From Alphaproteobacteria bacterium (lineage in GTDB: Bacteria; Pseudomonadota; Alphaproteobacteria; UBA8366; GCA-2717185), in NCBI GenBank assembly GCA_012103325.1, contig WLWY01000010.1, forward strand, positions 164,473 through 228,472: a DNA stretch of 64,000 bases, written 5' to 3'. Of the stretch, positions 34,443 to 43,619 are shown piece after piece; within the stretch, counting starts at the first letter, position 1, and the number at the start of each line of letters is the position of its first letter. Under the pieces are notes generated by a model. It ran no database searches, was not told the origin of the DNA, and worked only from the letters and a program-made list of their open reading frames with translations. The position numbers and the translations under genes are program-made.

Positions 34443-35321
34443 TTAATATCCCCGGGCCGTACCGTCACGGCGATCGCGTTCGAGCACGCCGGCGAGCCCG
34501 TAATCGATAATTCGGACATATTCGAGATCCGACGCCGCGACGAAGGATTCGACGCGCACGCCATTCGCATTGATGGATGAGACCACACCAACCGGTATGC
34601 CCGGTGGAAACACGCCGCCCTGACCGGACGTCATGATGCGAGCGCCCTGCTGAACCTGCGCATTGGCCGCGAGATAGATCAGTTTAGGCCGACGGGAATT
34701 ATCACCCGCGAGCACGGCACGCTCCCGGTCCGGCCCCACGACGACAGGAATTCGGCTGTTCAGATCATCGACCAACAACACCCGCGAAGACCGCTCGCCG
34801 CTATCAACGATGCGGCCAATCAACCCTTCACCGACGACAACCGGCAGCCCCTTGCGGGCGCCGTCTGCCCGACCCGCATTGACAAGCATGCTGCGTACGA
34901 ATGTGCCGCCGGAGTCCGCGATAACGCGGGCCGAGATAAACTGGGACGCCTGTTCTGGAACGAACTGCAATAGACCGCGCAGTCTTTTGTTCTCCGCCGC
35001 CAGATTCCGCGCGGCGGTATGCCACTGGATTAGGCGAGCGTTATCGGACCGCAACGCCGCGTTTTCCTGGCGCAAATTGACGAGATATTGAACCTCGTCG
35101 ACGATCGCAGCGCCCGTTGCGATCGGCCGCGACAGCGCATCGAGAATCGGCGCAAGCGTATCCGTCACGACCATGCGCGTGCGATCGAATATCTTCGGAT
35201 CCGCCTTTCCGATGAGAAGAACGCCACCGGCCGCGACGAGTAGGAACAGAAACGCAAACCGCTGCGCCATCGCACGAAGCGGGGCGGCTACTCTCTGAAA
35301 CGATTCCGGTCGTTTAGCCAA
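34443..35321 (-). CDS. mreC: Rod shape-determining protein MreC
   Basis: A 292-residue bitopic membrane protein: basic start, one membrane helix at about residues 22-42, then a coiled coil and the periplasmic beta-barrel region. L-R-Q-E-N-A-A-L-R-S-D-N and the V-I-A-D-S-G-G-T-F-V-R-S, L-P-V-V-V-G-E-G-L-I-G-R-I and L-L-V-D-D-L-N-S-R-I-P-V segments are diagnostic. The start is TTG 35321, with GAGGAAA about 8 bases upstream. It is 50 bases after mreB. Confidence 0.94.
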   Translation of the reverse strand: MAKRPESFQRVAAPLRAMAQRFAFLFLLVAAGGVLLIGKADPKIFDRTRMVVTDTLAPILDALSRPIATGAAIVDEVQYLVNLRQENAALRSDNARLIQWHTAARNLAAENKRLRGLLQFVPEQASQFISARVIADSGGTFVRSMLVNAGRADGARKGLPVVVGEGLIGRIVDSGERSSRVLLVDDLNSRIPVVVGPDRERAVLAGDNSRRPKLIYLAANAQVQQGARIMTSGQGGVFPPGIPVGVVSSINANGVRVESFVAASDLEYVRIIDYGLAGVLERDRRDGTARGY

Positions 35322-35371
35322 TACTTACGTTTCCTCGATGCGATCGCGACAGTTGTTCCATTTCGTGCCGA

Positions 35372-36412
35372 TCAATACATGCTGATCAAAACGTTCTTGA
35401 GGGTCTTCATTTCTTCAAGGCAGCGCCCGGTTCCCAACGCCACGCAGGATAGTGGATCGTCCGCAATCGACACCGGCAGTCCGGTCGAATGGCGCAGCAC
35501 GAAGTCAAGATTGCCAAGCAATGCGCCGCCGCCGGTCAATACAATGCCCTTGTCGACAATATCCGCAGCCAGTTCCGGCGCGGTATGCTCAAGCGCGACT
35601 TTCACTGCTTCGACGATGGCACCGACAGGTTCCGCCAAACTTTCCGCGATTTGCCGCTCGCTGATCAAGAGCTCCTTCGGAACGCCGTTCATCAGGTCGC
35701 GTCCCTTGATCTCCATCACGTCGCCTTCGCCGTCTTCCGGCGGACAAGCGGACCCGATTTCCTTCTTGATCCGTTCGGCACTGCCTTCGCCGACCAGCAG
35801 GTTATGATTGCGGCGGATGTAGGCGATGATTGCCTCGTCCATCTTGTCGCCGCCAACCCGGACCGAACGGGAATACACGATGCCACCCAACGACAGCACC
35901 GCGACTTCCGTCGTGCCGCCGCCGATATCGACGACCATGGACCCGGTCGGCTCGGTAACCGGAAGACCGGCGCCAATCGCGGCGGCCATCGGCTCCTCGA
36001 TCAGGAAGACCCGGCGTGCGCCCGCCGCTTCAGCGGACTCCTGAATGGCGCGGCGCTCGACCGCCGTCGACCCGGAGGGCACGCAGATAATAACTTGGGG
36101 ACTGGCAAAGCTGCGCCGATTGTGAACCTTGCGGATGAAGTGCTTGATCATCTCTTCGGCGACTTCGAAATCGGCAATGACTCCGTCGCGCAACGGGCGA
36201 ATCGCCTGAATGTTGCCAGGCGTTCGACCCAACATCATCTTCGCTTCATCGCCAACAGCCAGCACTTGTTTCTTACCCTTTATTTCGGCAATGGCGACAA
36301 CCGAAGGCTCGTTCAGAACGATTCCCCGACCCTTCACGTAAACCAGCGTATTCGCGGTCCCGAGATCGATCGCCATATCGGCCGATAACATACCCAAAAT
36401 TCGTGAAAACAT
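35372..36412 (-). CDS. mreB: Rod shape-determining protein MreB (bacterial actin)
   Basis: A 346-residue actin-fold ATPase that organises the elongasome. Phosphate 1 motif I-D-L-G-T-A-N-T-L-V-Y, the V-V-D-I-G-G-G-T-T-E-V phosphate 2 motif, and the L-T-G-G-G-A-L-L adenosine motif are intact. It is the first gene of a five-gene shape operon. A promoter candidate is about 144 bases upstream, and no strong Shine-Dalgarno is seen before the ATG. Confidence 0.97.
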   Translation of the reverse strand: MFSRILGMLSADMAIDLGTANTLVYVKGRGIVLNEPSVVAIAEIKGKKQVLAVGDEAKMMLGRTPGNIQAIRPLRDGVIADFEVAEEMIKHFIRKVHNRRSFASPQVIICVPSGSTAVERRAIQESAEAAGARRVFLIEEPMAAAIGAGLPVTEPTGSMVVDIGGGTTEVAVLSLGGIVYSRSVRVGGDKMDEAIIAYIRRNHNLLVGEGSAERIKKEIGSACPPEDGEGDVMEIKGRDLMNGVPKELLISERQIAESLAEPVGAIVEAVKVALEHTAPELAADIVDKGIVLTGGGALLGNLDFVLRHSTGLPVSIADDPLSCVALGTGRCLEEMKTLKNVLISMY

Positions 36413-36555
36413 AATTAAAGACTGGCTCCCAATCCCCTAATTTCCGACTCCGACGATACGCGGAAATACGCTGGTTCCGGAGATGGATTCACCATATTTC
36501 ACACCGCTTAGACTGAATTCAGCGCTGTATTTACGTCCATCCATAGCAACAACGT

Positions 36556-36583
36556 ATAGTAATCGTCTTAGATAATAAATCAA
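36556..36583 (-). promoter_or_regulatory. Candidate sigma-70-type promoter of mreB
   Basis: On the minus strand: -35 TTGATT (36578-36583), a 16-base spacer, -10 TACTAT (36556-36561). It lies in an AT-rich stretch with about 140 bases of leader before mreB. It is a visual match only. Confidence 0.4.
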
Positions 36584-36684
36584 AACGGATATAGTTAAAA
36601 AGTCTTTAAAGATTATTTTAAATCACACGTTTGCGAAGAATATATGCTTAATTTACGTCGCAAGCGGACAATCCAGCGAATGCA

Positions 36685-36717
36685 AACGCCCGGCACGCGT
36701 AAAACGTGCCGGGCGTT
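36685..36717 (-). terminator. Terminator after ilvC
   Basis: A perfect 13-base stem, AACGCCCGGCACG / CGTGCCGGGCGTT, with a 7-base loop, 51 bases beyond the ilvC stop. The minus-strand product ends in GTTTGCATT, a weak T-tract, but the stem is very stable. Confidence 0.75.
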
Positions 36718-36767
36718 CGACATTGAAACGGTGGCACCGGAAAAAACTCCGGTCCTGTCGGTTCCGA

Positions 36768-37787
36768 TTAGTTCTTCGACTTGTCGACCAGGGCGTTTTC
36801 CGCAATCCATGGCATCATGCCGCGCAACCGGGCGCCGACTTCCTCAAGCGAATGTTCTCCGGACATCCGGCGTTCCGCCTTGAGACGGGGCTGTCCGACG
36901 GCACATTCGTTCATCCACTTATGCACGAACTCTCCGGTCTGGATTCTCTTTAGAATGCCTTTCATCGCTTCCTTGCTGGAGTCGCTGATGACTTCCGGGC
37001 CACTGATGTAGTCGCCATATTCGGCTGTATTCGACACCGAATAACGCATGTTCGCGAGGCCACCTTCATAAATCAGGTCGACGATGAGCTTAACTTCGTG
37101 AACGCATTCGAAATACGCCATTTCCGGCGCGTAACCTGCTTCCACCAGAGTCTCGTACGCCGCCTGGATCAGTGAGGTCAGACCGCCGCATAGCACCGCC
37201 TGCTCGCCGAACAGATCAGTCTCGCACTCTTCCTGAAATGTCGTTTCGATGATGCCGGCACGCCCGCCACCGATGGCGCTGCCATAGGACAGGCCGACAT
37301 CGTGCGCGTTGCCGGAAGCATCCTGATGGACCGCGATGAGACAGGGCACACCCGCACCCCGTTCGTATTCCGAACGCACCGTATGTCCCGGGCCTTTCGG
37401 CGCGATCATGAACACATCGATGTCGGTGCGGGGCTCGATCAGATTGAAGTGGATGTTCAGACCATGCGCAAAGGCGATTGCGGCCCCGGCCTTCATATTC
37501 GGGCCAAGCTCATCGGCATAGAGGTCGCGTTGAATTTCGTCCGGCGCGAGCACCATGACGATATCCGCCCATTTTGCCGCTTCGGTAGGTGACATAACCT
37601 GGAAGCCAGCGCCTTCGGCTTTCTTCGCCGAGCCGGACCCTTCCCGCAACGCCACGGTAACTTCCTTGACGCCGCTGTCGCGCAGGTTCATCGCATGAGC
37701 GTGTCCCTGGCTGCCATAGCCGACTATGGCGACCTTCTTTCCCTTCACCAGATTGACGTCGGCATCCCGGTCGTAATAAACGCGCAT
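36768..37787 (-). CDS. ilvC: Ketol-acid reductoisomerase
   Basis: A 339-residue class I enzyme for valine and isoleucine synthesis: isomerisation plus NADPH reduction of acetolactate or acetohydroxybutyrate. The nucleotide site reads V-G-Y-G-S-Q-G-H-A-H-A, followed by L-R-D-S-G. Metal-binding segments G-P-G-H, E-C-E-T-D-L-F-G-E-Q and C-V-H-E-V-K are intact. It follows ilvN by 52 bases and ends in a strong hairpin. Length is normal. Confidence 0.98.
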   Translation of the reverse strand: MRVYYDRDADVNLVKGKKVAIVGYGSQGHAHAMNLRDSGVKEVTVALREGSGSAKKAEGAGFQVMSPTEAAKWADIVMVLAPDEIQRDLYADELGPNMKAGAAIAFAHGLNIHFNLIEPRTDIDVFMIAPKGPGHTVRSEYERGAGVPCLIAVHQDASGNAHDVGLSYGSAIGGGRAGIIETTFQEECETDLFGEQAVLCGGLTSLIQAAYETLVEAGYAPEMAYFECVHEVKLIVDLIYEGGLANMRYSVSNTAEYGDYISGPEVISDSSKEAMKGILKRIQTGEFVHKWMNECAVGQPRLKAERRMSGEHSLEEVGARLRGMMPWIAENALVDKSKN

Positions 37788-37839
37788 TGGCTTTTTCCCT
37801 TATATTCAGCAATCACAAAACGAATGACGAGACGCGCTT

Positions 37840-38349
37840 TTATAGGACCTCGGAGCCACGGGCAATGGCCACCACGCCGCTGCGTGAGACCTCGACTTCG
37901 CCCAAGGCCCTCATGAGTTCCGTAAACGCATCGATTTTTTCCTGAGTCCCGGTAACCATGAAGACAAAGGAGCCGACCGTCGTGTCGGCCACCCGGGCAC
38001 GGAAGATATCCGCGATCCGGAGCGACTCCCGCCGCTGCGGCCCCTCGGCCGCGACCTTGATCAAGGCGACCTCGCGCTCGATATGCTCGCCTTCTTCGGT
38101 CAGGTCTCGTACCGCGCTGACTGGCACGAGCCGGTCGAGCTGCGCCTTGATCTGCTCGATGATCATCGGTGTCCCCGATGTCACGATCGAAATTCGCGAA
38201 ACAGTTTTGTCTTCGCTCACGGTGGACACCGTGAGACTTTCAATATTGTAACCGCGGCCAGAGAACAGACCGATCACGCGGGCAAGCACGCCCGGCTCGT
38301 TGTCTACGAGCACCGCAATCGTATGCCGCTCTATTATTTGTTCCTGCAT
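37840..38349 (-). CDS. ilvN: Acetolactate synthase small (regulatory) subunit
   Basis: A 169-residue subunit. The N-terminal ACT domain begins H-T-I-A-V-L-V-D-N-E-P-G-V-L-A-R-V-I-G-L-F-S-G-R-G-Y-N-I with the valine-binding pattern; a second ACT-like half follows with I-A-D-I-F-R-A-R. It activates the catalytic subunit and gives valine feedback. The start is ATG 38349 (a GTG lies just before it). The large-subunit gene precedes it by 67 bases. Confidence 0.96.
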   Translation of the reverse strand: MQEQIIERHTIAVLVDNEPGVLARVIGLFSGRGYNIESLTVSTVSEDKTVSRISIVTSGTPMIIEQIKAQLDRLVPVSAVRDLTEEGEHIEREVALIKVAAEGPQRRESLRIADIFRARVADTTVGSFVFMVTGTQEKIDAFTELMRALGEVEVSRSGVVAIARGSEVL

Positions 38350-38416
38350 CACTCAATATTCCAAACCCAGGCGCGCCCAGGTTCGGCCTCATTCCAATTA
38401 CACAAACTGCCTCGAG

Positions 38417-40177
38417 CTATACCAGCACCATGCCGTCCTTGGAGACCGGCTTCGCCTTTTCGTCTTCCGGCCCCAGCAGCATGTCGTTGTGCGCGGCGCC
38501 AGACGGGATCATCGGGAAGCAGTTTTCCGCCGGATCGACACAGATATCCGCAACGACAGCGTTATCGGTGGCAATCATCTCCGCGATGACGTCGTCCAAC
38601 TGGTCCGGCTTCTCGGCACGCAACCCGACCGCGCCGAACGCTTCCGCCAGTTTGACAAAGTCCGGCAGCGCCTCCGAATAGGTTTCCGAATAACGGCCGC
38701 CATGCAGCAATTCCTGCCACTGCCGAACCATTCCCATATATTCGTTATTTAGAATGAAGACCTTGATCTTGGCGCGATATTGCATCGCCGTCGAAAGTTC
38801 CTGGATATTCATCATGGTCGACGCTTCGCCGGCAATATCGACCACCAACGCATCCGGGTGCGCCAATTGCACACCGACAGCCGCCGGCAAGCCATAGCCC
38901 ATCGTGCCGAGTCCGCCCGACGTCATCCAGTGATTGGGCTTATCGAACGGAAAATGCTGTGCCGCCCACATCTGATGCTGACCGACTTCGGTCGTGATGT
39001 AGGTTTCACGGTCCTTCGTCGCCTCATACAGACGCCGGATCGCATGCTGCGGCTTGATGATTGTGCCGGTTTGCTTGAAATCCAGACTTTTGATCGAGCG
39101 CCATTCGGCAATTTGATCCCACCAAGCGTCCAACGCCTTACCGTCGGTGTGGCATTGCTTGGATTTCCAGATCTCGATTATGTCTTCGAGGACATGCGCT
39201 ACGTCGCCGACAATCGGCACGTCCACACGCACGTTCTTGTTAATCGACGACGGGTCGATATCGATGTGGATTTTCTTGGCGCCCGGCGCAAAAGCATCGA
39301 GACGACCGGTAACCCGGTCGTCGAAGCGCGCGCCGATACACGCCATAACGTCGCAGTCATGCATCGCATTATTGGCTTCATAGGTTCCGTGCATGCCCAG
39401 CATCCCAAGGAACTGGTTGTCGGATGCCGGATACGCTCCAAGTCCCATCAGCGTCAATGTGCAGGGATAGCCTGTCATGCGGACGAACTGGGTTAGGAGC
39501 TGACTGCCCTTGTCGCCGGAATTGATCACCCCACCGCCAGCGTAGATGATTGGTTTCTTCGCGTTGGCAAGCAATGCCACCGCTTCTTCAATCGCCTTCG
39601 GCTCGCCTTTGACCCGCGGCTTATAGGTCCTGTGTTCGGCCGATGCCGGAACTTCGTAATCGCCCTCGGCGAATTGAACGTCCTTCGGCAAATCGACGAC
39701 CACGGGGCCGGGGCGGCCGCTGCCCGCGACATAGAAAGCCTCATGCAGGGTCTTACCGAGATTCTGCACGTCCTTGATGAGATAATTGTGCTTCGTGCAG
39801 GGCCGTGTGATGCCGGTGGTGTCGCATTCTTGGAAAGCGTCATTACCGATTAGATGCGTTGCCACCTGCCCGGTAAGGCACACGATCGGAATCGAATCCA
39901 TCAGCGCATCGGTCAGTCCGGTAACCGCATTGGTCGCACCAGGGCCTGAAGTCACCAGCACGACGCCGACCTTGCCCGTCGACCGCGCATATCCTTCGGC
40001 GGCATGGACCGCGCCGCCTTCCTGGCGCACGAGGATGTGGCGCAGCCGGTTCTGCTTGAAGAGCGCATCGTAAATCGGAAGGACGGCGCCGCCGGGATAT
40101 CCGAATACGACTTCAACGCCCAAATCCACCAGGGCCTTGATGACGATCTCCGCGCCGGTCATGCGTTCGCTAGCCAT
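38417..40177 (-). CDS. ilvB: Acetolactate synthase large (catalytic) subunit
   Basis: A 586-residue ThDP/FAD enzyme. The catalytic Glu is in V-R-Q-E-G-G-A-V-H-A-A-E-G-Y. The ThDP/Mg motif, normally G-D-G-S or G-D-A-S, is G-E-A-S here, followed by the conserved M-N-I-Q-E-L and N-N-E-Y-M-G-M-V-R-Q-W. GGAGAG precedes ATG 40177; the frame extends upstream but not credibly. It forms the ilvB-ilvN-ilvC series with the next two genes, the standard order. Confidence 0.96.
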   Translation of the reverse strand: MASERMTGAEIVIKALVDLGVEVVFGYPGGAVLPIYDALFKQNRLRHILVRQEGGAVHAAEGYARSTGKVGVVLVTSGPGATNAVTGLTDALMDSIPIVCLTGQVATHLIGNDAFQECDTTGITRPCTKHNYLIKDVQNLGKTLHEAFYVAGSGRPGPVVVDLPKDVQFAEGDYEVPASAEHRTYKPRVKGEPKAIEEAVALLANAKKPIIYAGGGVINSGDKGSQLLTQFVRMTGYPCTLTLMGLGAYPASDNQFLGMLGMHGTYEANNAMHDCDVMACIGARFDDRVTGRLDAFAPGAKKIHIDIDPSSINKNVRVDVPIVGDVAHVLEDIIEIWKSKQCHTDGKALDAWWDQIAEWRSIKSLDFKQTGTIIKPQHAIRRLYEATKDRETYITTEVGQHQMWAAQHFPFDKPNHWMTSGGLGTMGYGLPAAVGVQLAHPDALVVDIAGEASTMMNIQELSTAMQYRAKIKVFILNNEYMGMVRQWQELLHGGRYSETYSEALPDFVKLAEAFGAVGLRAEKPDQLDDVIAEMIATDNAVVADICVDPAENCFPMIPSGAAHNDMLLGPEDEKAKPVSKDGMVLV

Positions 40178-40236
40178 TGTACTCTCCATACCTTCCTGAC
40201 ATCCAAAAACGGTCTGCTGGGTCACGGTTGTGCGTC

Positions 40237-40265
40237 GCAATATCCGTTTCGCATCGGCCGGTCAA
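40237..40265 (-). promoter_or_regulatory. Candidate promoter of ilvB
   Basis: On the minus strand: -35 TTGACC (40260-40265), a 17-base spacer, -10 TATTGC (40237-40242), about 60 bases before ilvB. Confidence 0.4.
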
Positions 40266-40318
40266 CCGCGCCGATTTTCGCGAACACACGTCCGCTATAT
40301 CCAATTTGCTTTTTGTTT

Positions 40319-40352
40319 CCCTTTGGTTTCCGGTCCTTACCGGTCCAAAGGG
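40319..40352 (-). other. Strong hairpin between miaA and ilvB
   Basis: CCCTTTGG pairs with CCAAAGGG, and inside it CCGGT pairs with ACCGG around a 4-base loop. It begins 17 bases after the miaA stop. It has no T-tract on the minus strand. It may protect the miaA mRNA end or lie in an ilv leader. An ORF of about 46 codons, ATG at about 40349, crosses it; it has few branched-chain codons, so classical attenuation is not supported. Confidence 0.45.
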
Positions 40353-40368
40353 CGCCGACCATAGGGTC

Positions 40369-41325
40369 TCAATTTGGCTTGGTCAACAGGTTTTGACGAA
40401 TAAATGCAAAGATTTCTGGTTCAAATTTTTCCGAATATTGCTCATTCACCACAAAATTTGAAATAATCTGATTTCTAAACCAGGTCATCTGACGTTTCGC
40501 ATAGCGGCGCGTTGCCAGTTGCGCCAGATCGATCGCCTCTTCGAGGCCGAGTTCGCCCGACTGATGCTGCAGGAAGACTGGCATGCCAAGTGCCCGCATC
40601 GCGGGGAGCGACGGATCGGTGCCGTCCTGCCGCAGTCTCTCGACTTCCTCCAGCGCACCAGCGCGGACCATATCCAGGAGCCGCTCGTCACACGCCGCGT
40701 AGAGCGGTTCGCGCGGCGGTGTCAGCAGCAGGACCTCGAACCGCATATCCGGCGGCGGTCCCTCCGGCGGCAGCGCAAGCCATTCCGAGAGCGGCCGGCC
40801 GGTACCCGCAAGGACTTCCAGCGCGCGTGCCACGCGTTGGCGGTCGCCGGGTTCCAGCCGTTCTGCCGTCTCCGGGTCGCAGGCTGCGAGACGCGCATGC
40901 TGCGCCGCTGGCCCCTCACGGTCTAGCCGCGCCCGCACATCGCGCCGAATGTCTTCCGGTATCTCGGGGATCGGCGACAGCCCCTGCATCAGTGCCCGCA
41001 GATACAGCCCGGTGCCACCGCACACGATAGGCAGGCGGCCCGCATCGTGCGCCTCGGCAATCGCCGCAACGGCCATCTCGCGCCAGCGCGCCGCCGAGCA
41101 GACCTCTGTTACCGGCAGGACACCGTACAGACGATGCGCCACGCGCGCCTCGTCGCGCGCGCTCGGCCTGGCGGTGAGAATGCGCAACTCGGCATAGACC
41201 TGCATGCTGTCAGCGTTAATCACCACGCCATCAAACGCCTCGGCAACGGCGAGCGCCAAGGCGGACTTCCCGCTCGCGGTCGGTCCGGCAACGATCAGTA
41301 CGGGCTTGTTCGGCTTGCCTTCCAT
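40369..41325 (-). CDS. miaA: tRNA dimethylallyltransferase
   Basis: A 318-residue enzyme that adds the dimethylallyl group to A37 of tRNAs reading UNN codons. The P-loop G-P-T-A-S-G-K-S-A, N-A-D-S-M-Q-V-Y, the G-G-T-G-L-Y segment and the C-terminal R-R-Y-A-K-R-Q-M-T-W-F-R are diagnostic. ATG 41325 is selected because the homology starts there, although no Shine-Dalgarno is visible; the long in-frame upstream sequence is antisense to serB. The divergent serB starts 28 bases away. Confidence 0.96.
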   Translation of the reverse strand: MEGKPNKPVLIVAGPTASGKSALALAVAEAFDGVVINADSMQVYAELRILTARPSARDEARVAHRLYGVLPVTEVCSAARWREMAVAAIAEAHDAGRLPIVCGGTGLYLRALMQGLSPIPEIPEDIRRDVRARLDREGPAAQHARLAACDPETAERLEPGDRQRVARALEVLAGTGRPLSEWLALPPEGPPPDMRFEVLLLTPPREPLYAACDERLLDMVRAGALEEVERLRQDGTDPSLPAMRALGMPVFLQHQSGELGLEEAIDLAQLATRRYAKRQMTWFRNQIISNFVVNEQYSEKFEPEIFAFIRQNLLTKPN

Positions 41326-41353
41326 GGGAGCGAAGGATACAGACTGCGCGGTG

Positions 41354-42250
41354 ATGGACAATGTTCTTACACTCATGACCGATCCTGCTACGCGATCGCT
41401 CGATGAGGGCGATGTGCGCACCGCGGCCCAGGCGATTATCGGAGCCGGCGGCAAAGCCGGCGACGCGGATTGGCTGGCGAAATCGATCGCGTGCGATTTG
41501 CCTTTGGGCGGCATCACGCCTAAGCAAGCGACCGAGGCGGTACGGGCCCGGTTGAAGGGCCGGCCGGTCGACTTCGTCGCGCAGGAGACGACAGGACGGC
41601 GCAAACAGTTGCTCGTCGCCGATATGGAATCGACCATCATCGAAAACGAGATGCTGGACGAGCTCGCCGCAGCCTGCGGCATCGGCGAGGCTATCGCCGA
41701 TATCACCGCCCGCGCCATGGCCGGCGAACTGGACTTCGAAGGCGCAATACGCGCACGCGTCGGGATGCTGCAGGGGCTCGGTACCGAGGCTCTGGAAAGC
41801 TCTCTGAAGGCAATCCGCATGACGCCAGGCGCCAAGGCGCTGATCGCCACCATGCGCGCCCACGGCGCCTATTGCGCGCTCGTGTCCGGCGGGTTCCAGT
41901 TCTACACCGAGTGGGTCCGGCAGCGCCTTGGCTTCGATTACGACCAGTCGAACCGGTTGGAAATCGCCAACGGGACGCTGACCGGAAATGTGCACGAACC
42001 GATCCTGGGCCGCGATGCCAAGCGCGAAGCGCTGCTGCGGCTCGCGGACGAACAAGACATAGCGATCGAGGCCGCGCTAACCGTCGGCGATGGCGCGAAC
42101 GACCTCGCGATGCTGGAGGCTGCCGGCATGGGCGTTGCGTATCACGCCAAGCCGGTCGTGGCGGAAAGCGCGCGCGCGCGCATCGACCATGGGGACTTAA
42201 CCGCATTGCTGTATCTGCAAGGCTATCGGCAAAGCGACTTCCGCGATTAG
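41354..42250 (+). CDS. serB: Phosphoserine phosphatase
   Basis: A 298-residue HAD phosphatase, last step of serine synthesis. The nucleophile motif is A-D-M-E-S-T-I (D-x-E-x-T variant typical of SerB), S-G-G-F is motif II, and V-G-D-G-A-N-D-L-A-M motif IV. A short N-terminal ACT-like region precedes the phosphatase. It starts 28 bases from divergent miaA, a very tight shared promoter. Its last 4 bases overlap the end of the convergent MFS transporter gene. Confidence 0.95.
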   Translation: MDNVLTLMTDPATRSLDEGDVRTAAQAIIGAGGKAGDADWLAKSIACDLPLGGITPKQATEAVRARLKGRPVDFVAQETTGRRKQLLVADMESTIIENEMLDELAAACGIGEAIADITARAMAGELDFEGAIRARVGMLQGLGTEALESSLKAIRMTPGAKALIATMRAHGAYCALVSGGFQFYTEWVRQRLGFDYDQSNRLEIANGTLTGNVHEPILGRDAKREALLRLADEQDIAIEAALTVGDGANDLAMLEAAGMGVAYHAKPVVAESARARIDHGDLTALLYLQGYRQSDFRD

Positions 42251-43461
42251 GCCGCCTTCTCCGGGCGAGGCAGCAACACAACGGTCAGATTGGCGACAAG
42301 CATAATTGCTGCGATTACATAGAAGACTTCGACAAGACCATACCTATCCGCCACTACGCCGCCCACGAGAGGCATCAGCACGGAAAGTGCAGCCTGCGTG
42401 CCAAAGAGCAAACTCGTTGCCGACGCGCTAACCTCGGCCGGCGCCAAATCCATCATCCAGCTGTGTATGACCGGGCGCACGGCGTAGAGAACGAATCCGA
42501 GCGCGGCGACCGCGACGACGAAACCGGTGGCACTGGGAATGAACGGCAAAAGGACGATCAGCACCGTCGTTGCCGTCAACCCTGCCATCACAACCGGCCT
42601 GCGACCAACCCTGTCAGACATCATACCGGCAATTGGAGAGACGATAACGCCGCCCAAATGCATGCATGTGATCGCCAGCCCCATCAGCCACGGACTTACT
42701 TTGAGAACATCAAAAAGGTAAAGCGGCAGAAACATGACGAGCCCTACCTGGGCCATCGAACGAAACGCCGCCATCAGACACAGCCCAAGCACGGCGCGGC
42801 GGCGCACCAATTGCGTAAGACCTTTGAAATAATCGCCAAATCCGACGCCCCGCCGCGGCGCTCCGGGCACCGTCCGGTCCATCGGCATAAGATAGAATAA
42901 GAAAATGGCCACAACGACAAAGACTGGCAGCGTACTAACCGCCGCCGCCTCCTGCCAGGTGAGCGAAATCAGTAAAATACCGACCAACGTTGGCGCGATC
43001 ATGTCGCCGATACTGGCACCGCTTGCGTGTATGGAAAGCGCATAACCACGGTGGTCAGGATACCGCTCGGAGATGAACGCGATGGCCGGCGGATGCCACA
43101 AATTATTGGTTGCGCCAATCAGCGACACCATCGCCGCGAGAACGACGTAAAGCCCGGTCACACCGAAGACCGCCAACGCAAGAGCGCCGACGACGAGCGA
43201 CACCACTTGGAAAATAACCTTGCGCCCCGTCATATCGACAACGACACCGCTGCCGAAATTCGCAGCAAAGGAACTGAAGTGAAAAATCGAAACCAGCAGA
43301 CCCGCCTCGGTATAGCTGAGGCCCAGATCCTTGGTCAGCAACGGCAGCAGAATATAGAAGGTGGCCGCGATCCAATGCGTCGCGCCGTGCCCCAAGCCGA
43401 TCAGATAGATCGGAGCCTGGTTCTTGAGACGGAATACGGACGTTGAGCCGGAGCTGCTCAC
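42247..43461 (-). CDS. Major facilitator superfamily transporter
   Basis: A 404-residue protein with twelve predicted membrane helices and the MFS A-type motif, G-S-G-V-V-V-D-M-T-G-R-K in the first half and G-M-M-S-D-R-V-G-R-R-P-V in the second half. The substrate is unknown; FsmR-like drug/sugar transporters have similar length. The start is GTG 43461. It is convergent with serB (4-base overlap) and co-directional with degP, 158 bases away. Confidence 0.9.
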   Translation of the reverse strand: MSSSGSTSVFRLKNQAPIYLIGLGHGATHWIAATFYILLPLLTKDLGLSYTEAGLLVSIFHFSSFAANFGSGVVVDMTGRKVIFQVVSLVVGALALAVFGVTGLYVVLAAMVSLIGATNNLWHPPAIAFISERYPDHRGYALSIHASGASIGDMIAPTLVGILLISLTWQEAAAVSTLPVFVVVAIFLFYLMPMDRTVPGAPRRGVGFGDYFKGLTQLVRRRAVLGLCLMAAFRSMAQVGLVMFLPLYLFDVLKVSPWLMGLAITCMHLGGVIVSPIAGMMSDRVGRRPVVMAGLTATTVLIVLLPFIPSATGFVVAVAALGFVLYAVRPVIHSWMMDLAPAEVSASATSLLFGTQAALSVLMPLVGGVVADRYGLVEVFYVIAAIMLVANLTVVLLPRPEKAA

Positions 43462-43558
43462 AATGGCGATCCTGGCCGTTTATCGACTTTCGGGAGAATT
43501 CGACGGCTGATTTTAGCCGACCGCCAAGATAGAGCGAGATCAGCGAGGGTGCAAAGCG

Positions 43559-43588
43559 AAACGGCGCCAGCCAATGCTGACGCCGTTT
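43559..43588 (-). terminator. Terminator after the DegP-family protease gene
   Basis: Stem AAACGGCGxCAGC / GCTGxCGCCGTTT with a 4-base CAAT/ATTG loop, 31 bases past the degP stop. On the minus strand it is followed by CGCTTTG, a weak T-tract. Confidence 0.6.
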
Positions 43589-43619
43589 ACGGAATTTAGG
43601 TATCCGCCCGCGTGGGCGT

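Larger units (their letters stand above)
36413..36767. other. Intergenic region between ilvC and mreB
   Basis: This 355-base gap contains no credible ORF. Its left and middle parts are AT-rich and hold the likely mreB promoter on the minus strand; its right end has the ilvC terminator hairpin. Both flanking genes read leftward, so the terminator insulates the shape operon from the ilv transcript. Confidence 0.7.

Noticed and set aside
40200..40349. 46-codon leader ORF as an ilv attenuation peptide
   Set aside because: It has few Ile/Leu/Val codons in a row and the hairpin has no T-tract, so attenuation is not supported.
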